Positions 1-6,696 of a stretch of 10,707 nt of DNA are shown here, piece by piece. Origin of the DNA: Planctomycetota bacterium (GTDB lineage Bacteria > Planctomycetota > Brocadiia > JAJRTI01). A program made the position numbers and the translations under genes. Positions within the stretch are counted from its first letter, which is position 1. The number at the start of each line of letters is the position of its first letter. The DNA lies in NCBI GenBank assembly GCA_024278415.1, contig JAJRTI010000318.1, positions 1 to 10,707 on the forward strand, in the 5' to 3' direction. The notes under the pieces were generated by a model that was given only the letters and a program-made list of their open reading frames with translations, had not been told where the DNA came from and searched no databases.

Positions 1-652
1 CGGCGAAGTCAAGCTTCACGCGCTTGGCCTTCACGAACTCGCCCAGCGCGTAGTCGCCGTAGTCCACCCCGCCCGGCAGCACGCCCTGGAGCGCGTACAT
101 CTCCGGGTCAATCATGAACCCGTCGATCTGGAACGCGTCGCCTTGGAGCATGCGCGCGACGCGCAAAAACCTCGCCTCGACGACCCGCGTCCAGTACACG
201 TCGTCCGTGGGGCTGAACGTGTCGCCGTTGTTGTAGCGCCTTGGGTTGCCCCGCAGGCCGTCCCGGATGTTGCGCATGGACCCGCCCATGTTGAGCATGT
301 AGAAGAAGTGCAGGCCCAGACGTTTCGCGGTGCGGGACGACTCCAGGAGCAGGTCCAGCGACTCCACCACGTGGGGCACGCGCTGGCCCGGCTTCAGGCG
401 CGACCGCAGCGCTTCGTCGCCGGACGGGTCGTTGGCGATCTCGATACGCGCAATGATCGCGTTCATGCCGCACTGCTTCGCGAGCGGGTAGTACTCGAGC
501 GGCGGGCAGTAGTTGTATCCCGCCCGGATTTTCTCCTTGGCGATCCACGCGAGCTTGGGCGACATGCGCGCTTCGACGTCGCTACGCGGCGCGGCCGCAG
601 CGAGCGTGGGCAGTGCGATGGCGAGGGCGAGTGTGACGTGGCTGGGGGACAT
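1..652 (-). CDS. Exported protein of unknown function, possible glycosidase-like barrel (3' end outside window)
   Basis: The frame is open from the ATG at 652 to the window edge (217 complete codons), so the C-terminus is missing. The start follows GGAG 10-13 bases upstream; no other start lies close upstream in frame. Residues 1-22 are a short signal peptide (hydrophobic VTLALAIALPTLAAAAA). The mature part alternates hydrophobic strands with conserved-looking acidic turns such as DGFMIDPEMYAL and GGVDYGDYALGEF near the end, a pattern that would fit a TIM-barrel hydrolase, but I do not recognise the family and assign no activity. A second copy lies at 2197-2579, about 95% identical in nucleotides by eye. 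Almost all differences are at synonymous positions, so both copies coded for selected proteins before the second one broke. That is the best evidence that this frame is a real gene. Confidence 0.8.
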   Translation of the reverse strand, partial: MSPSHVTLALAIALPTLAAAAPRSDVEARMSPKLAWIAKEKIRAGYNYCPPLEYYPLAKQCGMNAIIARIEIANDPSGDEALRSRLKPGQRVPHVVESLDLLLESSRTAKRLGLHFFYMLNMGGSMRNIRDGLRGNPRRYNNGDTFSPTDDVYWTRVVEARFLRVARMLQGDAFQIDGFMIDPEMYALQGVLPGGVDYGDYALGEFVKAKRVKLDFA

Positions 653-674
653 GGCGGGATGCTCCGTTTGTGCG

Positions 675-691
675 CTGGGGTACCGCCCCAG
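675..691 (-). promoter_or_regulatory. Small hairpin in the leader of the 652 gene
   Basis: CTGGGG (675-680) and CCCCAG (686-691) form a perfect 6-bp stem around a 5-base loop, about 23 bases before the start codon. It may be a leader structure or an operator; a stem this short can also arise by chance in GC-rich DNA. Confidence 0.3.
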
Positions 692-718
692 TATGCCATC
701 GCATTGCTGCGGCCACAA
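690..718 (-). promoter_or_regulatory. Weak candidate promoter for the gene starting at 652
   Basis: On the minus strand TTGTGG (713-718) and CATACT (690-695) are separated by 17 bases. The match to sigma-70 boxes is only partial, and the -10 box touches the hairpin at 675-691. The spacing and position ahead of the 652 start are the support. Confidence 0.3.
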
Positions 719-727
719 CGTCCGACA

Positions 728-748
728 CCTTCCCCCTCTGGGGGAAGG
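728..748. repeat. Perfect 9-bp inverted repeat with 3-base loop (possible dispersed intergenic repeat)
   Basis: CCTTCCCCC (728-736), loop TCT, GGGGGAAGG (740-748) pair perfectly. It sits in the 298-bp gap between the divergent genes at 652 and 951 and is followed by a GGGATGAGGGT-like tract. This kind of C-rich/G-rich hairpin followed by GATGAGGG resembles dispersed intergenic repeats known in other bacteria. No second copy is in this window and there is no U tract, so a terminator role is unlikely. Confidence 0.5.
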
Positions 749-797
749 CCGGGATGAGGGTCCGCTCCCCCGCCCTGCCAAGGCGTCCAAGGAGTGC

Positions 798-826
798 TTG
801 TCTGCCCGTAAGCGCCGTGATATGCT
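798..826 (+). promoter_or_regulatory. Candidate sigma-70 promoter for the AlbA_2-type gene
   Basis: TTGTCT (798-803), a 17-base spacer and TATGCT (821-826). Transcription would begin near 833, leaving a leader of about 118 bases that contains the small frame at 883-954. Confidence 0.5.
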
Positions 827-882
827 GCGAATGCGTTAGCGACGGAGCCTCGGTGCGCGGCACTCTTTGCACGGGCAAGGAC

Positions 883-954
883 ATGGCAAACAGAGCGAAG
901 AAGAACTGCCTGTTGAGTTTCCCAGAGCGGCTGTCCGCGAGAGGTGAGCCATGA
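883..954 (+). CDS. Possible 23-residue leader peptide overlapping the next start
   Basis: ATG at 883 opens a short frame ending in TGA at 952-954. Its stop overlaps the ATG at 951 as ATGA, a typical arrangement for translational coupling. The peptide begins MANRAKKNCLL and is basic. The upstream AAGG is only 2 bases from the ATG, so the ribosome site is poor. It could instead be the decayed end of an earlier gene or a chance frame. I do not recognise the peptide. Confidence 0.25.
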   Translation: MANRAKKNCLLSFPERLSARGEP

Positions 955-2032
955 CACCCGAGTCGCTGAGCAGACTGCTGCGGAAGTTGATGATGCTGCT
1001 TGACGAGACGGAGTGGGTGGAGTTCAAGGAGGCCAAGAGCAACTGCGACTTCGACGATCTGGGCAGGTATTTCTCGGCCCTGAGCAACGAAGCGAACCTG
1101 AAGGGGCAGACCGCAGGTTGGCTCGTGTTCGGCGTGACGAACAAACCGCCTCGGAGCATCTGTGGATCCAACCCAACGCCACCCTTTTCCCGACGGAGGT
1201 CACGCAGTACGATACATGGGTCATCCGTGAGGCCTTGCACAACTGCATCGCGCATCAGGACTACCCCCAGGGCGGCCGGATCAACGTGGTCGAGGAACCT
1301 GAAGCCCGCCTCTTCACCAACGTTGGCGAGTTCCTGCCGGGTAGCGTGGAGGAGGTGATTCGTCGCGATGCGCCAATGGAGGTCTATCGGAACCGGTTCC
1401 TCGCGCAGGCCATGGTCAACCTGAACATGATCGACACCATTGGCAGCGGAATCAGACGGATGTTCACGAGGCAGCGGGAGCGTAACTTCCCCATGCCGGA
1501 CTACGACTTGGCTGAACCGAACCGGGTGAAAGTGCGAGTCGTCGGGAAGGTGCTCGATGAGAAGTACACGCGCATGCTGCTGACAAGGACGGACCTCGAC
1601 CTCATGGACGTCATCGCTCTCGACAAGGTGCAGAAGCGCAGGCCATTGACACAACGCGAGTTCAAGTCGCTGAAATCACAGAAGCTCGTGGAAGGACGGC
1701 GGCCCATCTTGTTCGTATCAGCGGAGGTCGCCGCCGCCACAGACACTAAGGCAGACTACATCAGGAAGCGCGCGTTCGATAAGACGCACTTCAAGGAGAT
1801 GGTGCTCGCCTACCTCCGTAAGTACGGCGAGGCGAAGCGCAGTGAGATCGACAGGCTGCTCTTGGACAAAGTCTCAGACGCCCTGACGCCCAAACAGAAG
1901 AAGCAGTTCATCACGAACCTGCTTCAGCAGATGCTCCAAGAGGGGGCTGTCACTGCTGACGGTTGGACTCGCGCCGCCAAGTGGGTTTTGTCTAACCCCC
2001 CCATCGGAACGCGAGGGTTAGACAATGCCTGA
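951..2032 (+). pseudogene. AlbA_2 / RecG-like GHKL ATPase protein with internal deletion and frame change
   Basis: The 5' part (951 to about 1145) encodes an AlbA_2 (Schlafen-type) domain: LDETEWVEFKEAKSN, then DLGRYFSALSNEAN and GWLVFGVTN. From about 1150 the homology continues only in another frame: TLFPTEVTQYDTWVIREALH, then NCIAHQDY, LFTNVGEFLPGSVEEV, RNRFLAQAMVNLNMIDTIGS and GIRRMF, which is the HATPase_c_4 (RecG C-terminal-like) region, then a winged-helix-like tail to the TGA at 2030-2032. From memory, intact relatives of this COG2865-type family are near 550 residues. The two pieces here total about 350, so roughly 200 residues between the domains are gone and the join is out of frame. 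The 3' part is well preserved, so the damage looks recent. Intact members are regulators or nucleic-acid-associated ATPases of uncertain role, sometimes near defence genes. RBS is AGGTGAG just before the ATG. The stop-side end converges with the broken minus-strand copy at 2018. Confidence 0.8.
1988..2025. repeat. Perfect 11-bp inverted repeat where two broken genes converge
   Basis: TTGTCTAACCC (1988-1998) and GGGTTAGACAA (2015-2025) are exact inverted copies 16 bases apart. They cover the last codons of the AlbA_2 pseudogene and the TAA (2018-2020) of the opposing pseudogene. GGGTT at 1983-1987 could alternatively pair with AACCC at 1994-1998. No T run follows on either strand, so this is not a standard intrinsic terminator. 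It could be a bidirectional stop structure or a mobile-element end. Confidence 0.6.
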
Positions 2033-2579
2033 GACAAAGAGTCGGCGTACAGGATGGCGTAACATACTGCAAGCGCTTGTGGTATGGTTTGTGTCCGTGC
2101 ACACATGAAGGAGTGGGCTGGCGTCAGGGTACCGCCGCGGCTCGTGGTCGATGACGGGTTGACGCTGACGTACCCGATACTCGCTGAAGGCCACTGCGCC
2201 CTTGGCCTCCACGAACTCGCCCAGCGTGTAGTCGCCATAGTCCACGCCGCCCGGCAGCACGCCCTGGAGCGCGTACATTTCCGGATCGATCATGAACCCA
2301 TCGATCTGGAACGCGTCGCCTTGGAGCATGCGCGCGACGCGCAGGAACCGCGCCTCGACGACTCGGGTCCAGTACACGTCGTCGGTGGGGCTGAACCTGT
2401 CGCCGTTGTTGTATGCCCCGCAGGCCGTCCCGGATGTTGCGCATGGACCCGCCCATGTTGAGCATGTAGAAAAAGTGCAGGCCCAGACGCTTCGCGGTGC
2501 GGGACGACTCCAGGAGCAGGTCCAGCGACTCTACCACGTGGGGCACGCGCTGGCCCGGCTTCAGGCGCGACCGCAGCGC
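2018..2579 (-). pseudogene. Truncated, frameshifted second copy of the exported protein at 1-652
   Basis: Positions 2197-2579 align with about 21-392 of the first copy at about 95% nucleotide identity by eye. The 5' end is lost: homology stops at about 2579, where repeat-family sequence begins, so start codon and signal peptide are missing. Relative to copy one, 13 bases (around 228-240) are replaced by two near 2411-2412, a net loss of 11 that shifts the frame. On the C-terminal side of the shift the frame runs on to a TAA at 2018-2020, although copy one cannot be compared beyond the window edge. In the block encoding VYWTRVVEARFLRVARMLQG through DYGDYTLGEF, about a dozen base changes give only two or three residue changes, so this copy was under selection before it decayed. 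Confidence 0.85.
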
Positions 2580-2581
2580 GT

Positions 2582-2697
2582 GCAGGGGGTTTGCCGCCGG
2601 GCTCCGTTGCGCTTGTAGTAGGCCCGTAAGGGCCTTCCGCTCGGGTGACGATTCGCCATCGGAGCAGAGGGCGCCCTTACGGTCGCCACTACGAGCG
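2582..2697 (-). repeat. REP-like inverted doublet (BIME-type), copy A
   Basis: The core is 78 bp (2615-2692). Reading minus, it starts GTAG (2692-2689), then a hairpin GGCGACC-GTAA-GGGCGCC with one A/G mismatch. Reading plus from the other end, it starts GTAG (2615-2618), then GGCCC-GTAA-GGGCC (2621-2634). So two GTAG-led hairpins point at each other around a 35-base spacer, the layout of REP pairs associated with RAYT transposases. Similarity to the copies at 10381 and 10553 extends further, to about 2582. It lies about 65 bp beyond the stop of the 2759 gene and abuts the cut end of the 2018-2579 pseudogene. The remaining gap up to 2758 shows no further structure to me. Confidence 0.8.
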
Positions 2698-2758
2698 GGC
2701 CGCTTCCACGCTCGCACAGCGGTGGCGTCGCAATCGACACTTCAGCCGTGACACGACA

Positions 2759-3916
2759 CTAGTCCGCAAACACCCACTTCATGCGCACCTGCCACAGCAA
2801 CGCGGTGAGTCTTTCGATGGTATCGAGGTACGCGTCTTCAGCCTTGATGTTGACCTGCCCGGTCTTGAGTTGCGCGCGCAGGGCGTCGAGTTGCGCGGCG
2901 GTGGCGGCAAACTGTGTGGCTTCGGGCTGGGCGCTGGGAGTTTCCTTGATCATCTGGTCGAACTCGCGGCGCAGCTTGGCGAAGTACTCCGGCCGGAGCT
3001 TCCGGGCATGTAAGTCCAGCGCGCGCAGGCGCTCCCGCGCGATGGGGAATTGCGCGCGCAGGTAGGGGATGAGGTCGGCGTTTTTCTTGTGCAATCCGCT
3101 CCAGAAGGCAAAGCGCATCTCCTTGCCTCCGGGCTTGGCCCACAGTTCCCAATGAGAGCCGTAGCGGGTAACGTTGAGTTCCGACCTGGCGACCCCATCG
3201 CCGAGGACCAAGCCTCCGCAGCCGCCGGCCGCGGAGCCCACGCCCAGGTCGTTCTGCTCATCGTAGAAAATGATCGCCGACTCGCGGGCGGGATCGAGCG
3301 TGGCCTTGGCCGGCGCCTTGATCGCGCGCACGGGCGTGAGGCCAACCCGGGCGCCGTTCTTGGCGTAGCAACTCGGATAGCACGAGAGCCACACCTTGAG
3401 CACGTCGACCTTGTCGCCCTTGGGCACTTGCACGATGGAGGCGTAGAGCGGCTCTTGCCCGGGCACGACGATGAAGCGCACGCGCACCCAGGCGTTGGGC
3501 AGTTCCCAAAGGAACTCCGACATGCCGCGCTCGCCGGAGTCGAGCGCGCAGATGCGGCGCTGCGCGAAGTTGCGGCCCTCGTAAGCGCCCACGGAGAAGT
3601 TGAAGAAGCCGTTGGAATACCAGTTCGCCGCGTCCGGCCCCATCATGCCGATCTGGCCTTCGAGCGCGATGGCTTCGGGCGCGTGGGACTTGTCGTAGCA
3701 GGCCCAGTGCTGGAGCGTGTACGTGATGGGCTCGGACACCATCTGCACGATCCACTTCTTGGTGGGGTGGTTCACGTGGCCCGGGTAGGCGCCGATGTGC
3801 TGCGGCCGGGCGGGCGCGGCGCTGACCGCGGCAGGGGGCCACTCCGCCGCGGGGGCCGCGGCGAGCCACAGCGTAGCCGTCGCCAAGGCGAAAACATGGG
3901 TCAGTAGGGTCGTCAT
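2759..3916 (-). CDS. Exported protein of unknown function downstream of the heparinase-type lyase
   Basis: The product has 385 residues. Residues 1-24 form a signal peptide (hydrophobic FALATATLWLAAAPAAEW). The RBS AAAGG stands 8 bases before the ATG at 3916. The middle (about 40-300) is rich in aromatic beta-strand-like segments such as NWYSNGFFNFSVGAYEGRNF and GSHWELWAKPGGKEMRFAFW, suggesting a beta-sandwich or propeller-like fold. The last 100 residues look helical (heptad-like ATQFAATAAQLDALRAQLKT). Cysteines lie at positions such as VWLSCYPSCYAKNG, possible for disulfides in an exported protein. It starts 37 bp after the lyase stop on the same strand, so the two are probably co-transcribed, suggesting a role in binding or processing the same substrate. 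I do not recognise the family. The stop is TAG, followed by the REP doublet. Confidence 0.85.
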   Translation of the reverse strand: MTTLLTHVFALATATLWLAAAPAAEWPPAAVSAAPARPQHIGAYPGHVNHPTKKWIVQMVSEPITYTLQHWACYDKSHAPEAIALEGQIGMMGPDAANWYSNGFFNFSVGAYEGRNFAQRRICALDSGERGMSEFLWELPNAWVRVRFIVVPGQEPLYASIVQVPKGDKVDVLKVWLSCYPSCYAKNGARVGLTPVRAIKAPAKATLDPARESAIIFYDEQNDLGVGSAAGGCGGLVLGDGVARSELNVTRYGSHWELWAKPGGKEMRFAFWSGLHKKNADLIPYLRAQFPIARERLRALDLHARKLRPEYFAKLRREFDQMIKETPSAQPEATQFAATAAQLDALRAQLKTGQVNIKAEDAYLDTIERLTALLWQVRMKWVFAD

Positions 3917-3952
3917 TGCTGAGCCTTTCGGGCAAGAGCGCGCGTGCCGGCG

Positions 3953-5398
3953 TCACTTCACTGGCGCCACCGCAAGTTCGTCGAGATACCCGGTCACGGT
4001 CGCGCCGTTCCCACTGTGGATCCACACCCGGAGGAACACGGTTCCCCCCGGCGGAGTGAAACGAAACGCGAAGGGGCTCCACTCGCCGATGGACTTGCCG
4101 ACCGAACCGATGCCGCTGATCCAGCCGCGCGGATCGGTCTTGTTGAGCACGCGCATGTTCGTGTCGTAGTACTTCATGTAGAGGCCGACGCCGGAGCCTT
4201 TCTCGCCGAAATACTTGCCGCGCAGTTCGTATTCGCCGGGTTGGTCGATGCGCATGCGCGCGGAGCTGGCGCTCGATCCGCGATCTTTCCCCGGGTCCAC
4301 GATCTTGAGCGACTGCTTGCCGTCCGAAGCCTGCTCGGTCGAGAGCGTGCTCATGCCGCGGTCGGCGAGCGACCAGCCCCACGCGCCGAGTTCGAAGCTC
4401 CCGTTGCGCAGAAGCTGGCCTCCGCCCGCGTCGCCAAGGGTGGCCGGGGTGATCGTCACGCGAATCGTCGCCTTGTCCACCGGCTCCTTCAGGTCGATGC
4501 CGATGCGGTACGCCTGGCGCTTTGTGTCTTCCTTGATCTCCTCCCGTTTCAACTCGAACTCCGCGGACGCCTCGACATCGACCCGCGCGGTCTCCTCCAA
4601 GTCGAAGAGCAGGAACGACTTCTCGTCGAGTTTGCGCCATTGGCCAAACGTCATGACCGCGGTCCCGAAGGTCTGGGGCTCGGAGAACTCGACCTTGTCC
4701 GTGACCGTGAGCGAGCCCTCGCCGGCGCGCGAGTAGACAAACGTGCGCTCCAGCTTTTTCACAATCGTCACGCCGTACGCCTTGCGCAGGTCCAGCACGA
4801 ACGTGTCCGCGTCGTCGGTGAACTCCGTCTTCACCACCTCGCCTCGCGCGGCTCGGCCGACGCGCTGGAGTTGGCCGGCCACGACCGGCACGGGGTGGCC
4901 GTAGGAGTTGAGCGCGTTGCTCACGTAGCGTTGCTTGCTGAACGTGCGCGCGGTGTACGTCTCCGAGCCGATGTCCACACAAAGGGCCTCTGCGCCAACG
5001 ACGGCCACGTACGAGCCCACGTCGTTGTGGTTGTGGTGTTCGCCGTTGTGCCCGCCCTTGAGCGCCACGGCCAGGCGACACTTGCTGCCTTCCGCCGGCC
5101 GGCAGATGAGGATGCCGGCCTTGTCGAACCAGGTGCGCAGGCCTGGCCCCGCGCCGGCAGTCTTCGCAGGTGTGGCCTGCGATGCGGAGTTGGGGAACGC
5201 GTAGAGCAGCGCGATGGGGAACGCGCCGCGCGGCGCGGGCGCGGCCTGCTCCCACCGCCGCAGCCCCAGGCCCAGCCGCCGGCTCACGAACCACATGATG
5301 TCCCCGCTCGGCCGCGAGGTGGGGCTGCAATCCGCAAACGCCGGGTACACGTTGTTCATGATCTCGATCTTGGCGCCGAACATGGCCGCCGCGCGCAC
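3953..5398 (-). pseudogene. Heparinase II/III-family lyase, C-terminal part after an in-frame TAA
   Basis: This is the same reading frame as 5447-6328. Protein homology resumes right after the TAA (IWQATGGQVDLLARPEVRAA, then AMFGAKIEIMNNVYPAFADC), and the first possible restart is a GTG at 5398. Counting the whole frame as one protein of 791 positions, the heparinase II/III C-terminal domain (PF07940-type) spans roughly 395-630. Its signature HHNHNDVGSY (431-440) contains the metal-binding or catalytic histidine region, followed by VVGAEALCVDIGSETYTART. Residues about 635-791 (GGGQLLRNGSFELGAWGWS to the end) form a jelly-roll carbohydrate-binding-like domain of the CBM_4_9 kind. Family enzymes cleave uronic-acid-containing polysaccharides by beta-elimination outside the cytoplasm; the substrate cannot be read here. 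If made alone this half lacks a signal peptide and the helical catalytic domain. It is followed 37 bp later by the 3916 gene. Confidence 0.85.
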
Positions 5399-5446
5399 CT
5401 CCGGGCGGGCGAGCAGGTCGACTTGGCCGCCAGTGGCTTGCCAGAT

Positions 5447-6328
5447 TTATTCGCAGAGTTGCACGTAGCGGCCGAAGCCATAGTTCCAGTACCCCACACC
5501 CTCAGAGCAATAGCCGTCCGACGTGAACCCGCGAAGGAAGTTCTTCGAGTACTGCTCGGCCGCAACGATGAACGACGCGCGATCCAGCTTGGACTCGACC
5601 CTGGCAAGGCCGGCGCCGGTTACGCCCGCGAGGCAGACCGCGTTCCAGTTGTTGGTCGTGCGCATCCACCAGTTGACGCCGCGCTTGCCTTCGACCATGT
5701 CGCGATAGGGGTCGAGGATGCGGCGCTTGACCTCGCTGCGCATGAGCTGCCTGGTGTCGGGGCTGAGCTTGCCGCCCATGACGTAGTCGATCGTGGCGAA
5801 CGTCCAACCGAGCCCGGACGAGAAGAGGTCGATGTCGATCTGCTTGCGGTGGAAGTTGCGCAGCCCGCGGTCGTGCGCGGGCATGACCCACGTGCGCTGG
5901 GCGCAGTACGCGCGGATGATCTCCCCGAGCGGCTTCAGGAACCGGCCCTTGCCTTCGAGGCACTCTGCCATGGCGAACGCGCTCACGCGGCGCGACCACT
6001 GGCCGTTCACGCGCTGCCAGCGCGTGCGGTTGCCGGTCTTGGAGAAGTCGAGGTAGAGATCATCGGGCATGTCCGGGATGGGCGTCTTCGCCAGCTTCTC
6101 CGCGCTCGATGCCGCGCCGCGCAGCGCCGGGTGTTTGGCCAGCGCATCCCAGGCTTCGCGGTCGGTGATGGGCTTGCCGAAGCCTGCGGGCTGGTCGGGA
6201 AGCATCGCGGCGACGGCTTGGACGCGCTGGGCGTCGAGCTTCTTCCACTGGGCGTTCGCCTCGTCTGTGCTACACATGAGGGCTCCAAGGAGGAAGGCGA
6301 GGGCGTGTGAAGAGGTGCGGGGCTTCAT
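5447..6328 (-). pseudogene. Heparinase II/III-family lyase, N-terminal (alpha-toroid) part before an in-frame TAA
   Basis: ATG at 6328 with TAGGGAA about 6 bases upstream. Residues 1-26 are a signal peptide (SSHALAFLLGALMCS core). Residues about 55-293 give the helical alginate-lyase/heparinase toroid: WSRRVSAFAM, WVMPAHDRGLRNFHRKQID, NWWMRTTNNWNAV with the conserved NNW (226-228), and SEGVGYWNYGFGRYVQ (275-290), which carries the catalytic-tyrosine region of these lyases. The frame ends at TAA (5447-5449) as ...YVQLCE-stop, then continues in the same frame with clear homology. Thus one nonsense codon, not a frameshift, separates this piece from 3953-5398; GAA or CAA to TAA is a one-base change. 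The gene is either newly inactivated or the base is a read/assembly error. A 293-residue product would be exported but lacks the histidine-bearing second domain. Confidence 0.85.
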
Positions 6329-6696
6329 GCCGGTTCCCTACAGTGGACGCGAGAGCAAGCGACGCGTGGTGCGCCCATGATATGGCCGCAAAACACTTTC
6401 CGCAACCCGCACCTGGGTGTGCAGACGAATCCCGCGCCCGCGGAACCCGAGCCGCGTGGGGCTTCGTTCGTTCCTTCTGGCAGGTCGCCCGCATGCTGGC
6501 GCACGCGGCTACGATGGCCGCTCCCGGTGGGCCCAGCCCGCCGACGCGATCGAGTTCGTGCGGTACCCCCCATCGCAGCCCCAGCGCGTCGTGCGGGGGG
6601 ATGGCGCCGTCTAATGAAATCGGTCTCTCTCTCCGGCCTGGGTTCGACGCGGCCGGCGCGTCGCCCAATTCGCCTAGCCCAGTTCCTCGCCTGGCG
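6329..6696. other. 368-bp gap between the propeller gene and the lyase gene
   Basis: Apart from the lyase promoter at 6377-6405 I find no clear function. Frames through it are GC-driven. A plus-strand frame at 6417-6614 ends with a protein-like stretch (ADAIEFVRYPPSQPQRVV) that might be a relic of a lost gene, but nothing before it is convincing. No U-tract terminator is visible after the propeller stop at 6697. Confidence 0.4.
6377..6405 (-). promoter_or_regulatory. Candidate sigma-70 promoter for the lyase unit
   Basis: On the minus strand TTGCGG (6400-6405), a 17-base spacer and TATCAT (6377-6382). The leader to the ATG at 6328 would be about 42 bases. The -10 box is the same hexamer as at 9277-9282. 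Confidence 0.5.

Noticed and set aside
3258..5330. Long minus-strand frame spanning the lyase and the next gene
   Set aside because: It runs out of frame with both real genes and is Arg/Gly/His-rich with no motifs; a GC-driven shadow.
5447..5449. TAA recoded as a sense codon
   Set aside because: None of the intact genes here has an internal TAA, and a single nonsense change or sequence error explains it more simply.
3944..6310. Very long plus-strand open frame (788 residues) opposite the lyase
   Set aside because: It is a shadow of the minus-strand gene in GC-rich DNA: composition is dominated by Arg, Ala, Val and His, with no recognisable motifs, while the opposite strand has clear lyase signatures.
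6417..6614. Protein-like plus-strand stretch in the gap (ends near VRGDGAV)
   Set aside because: Only about 20 residues look protein-like, with no start, RBS or recognisable family; noted as a possible relic only.
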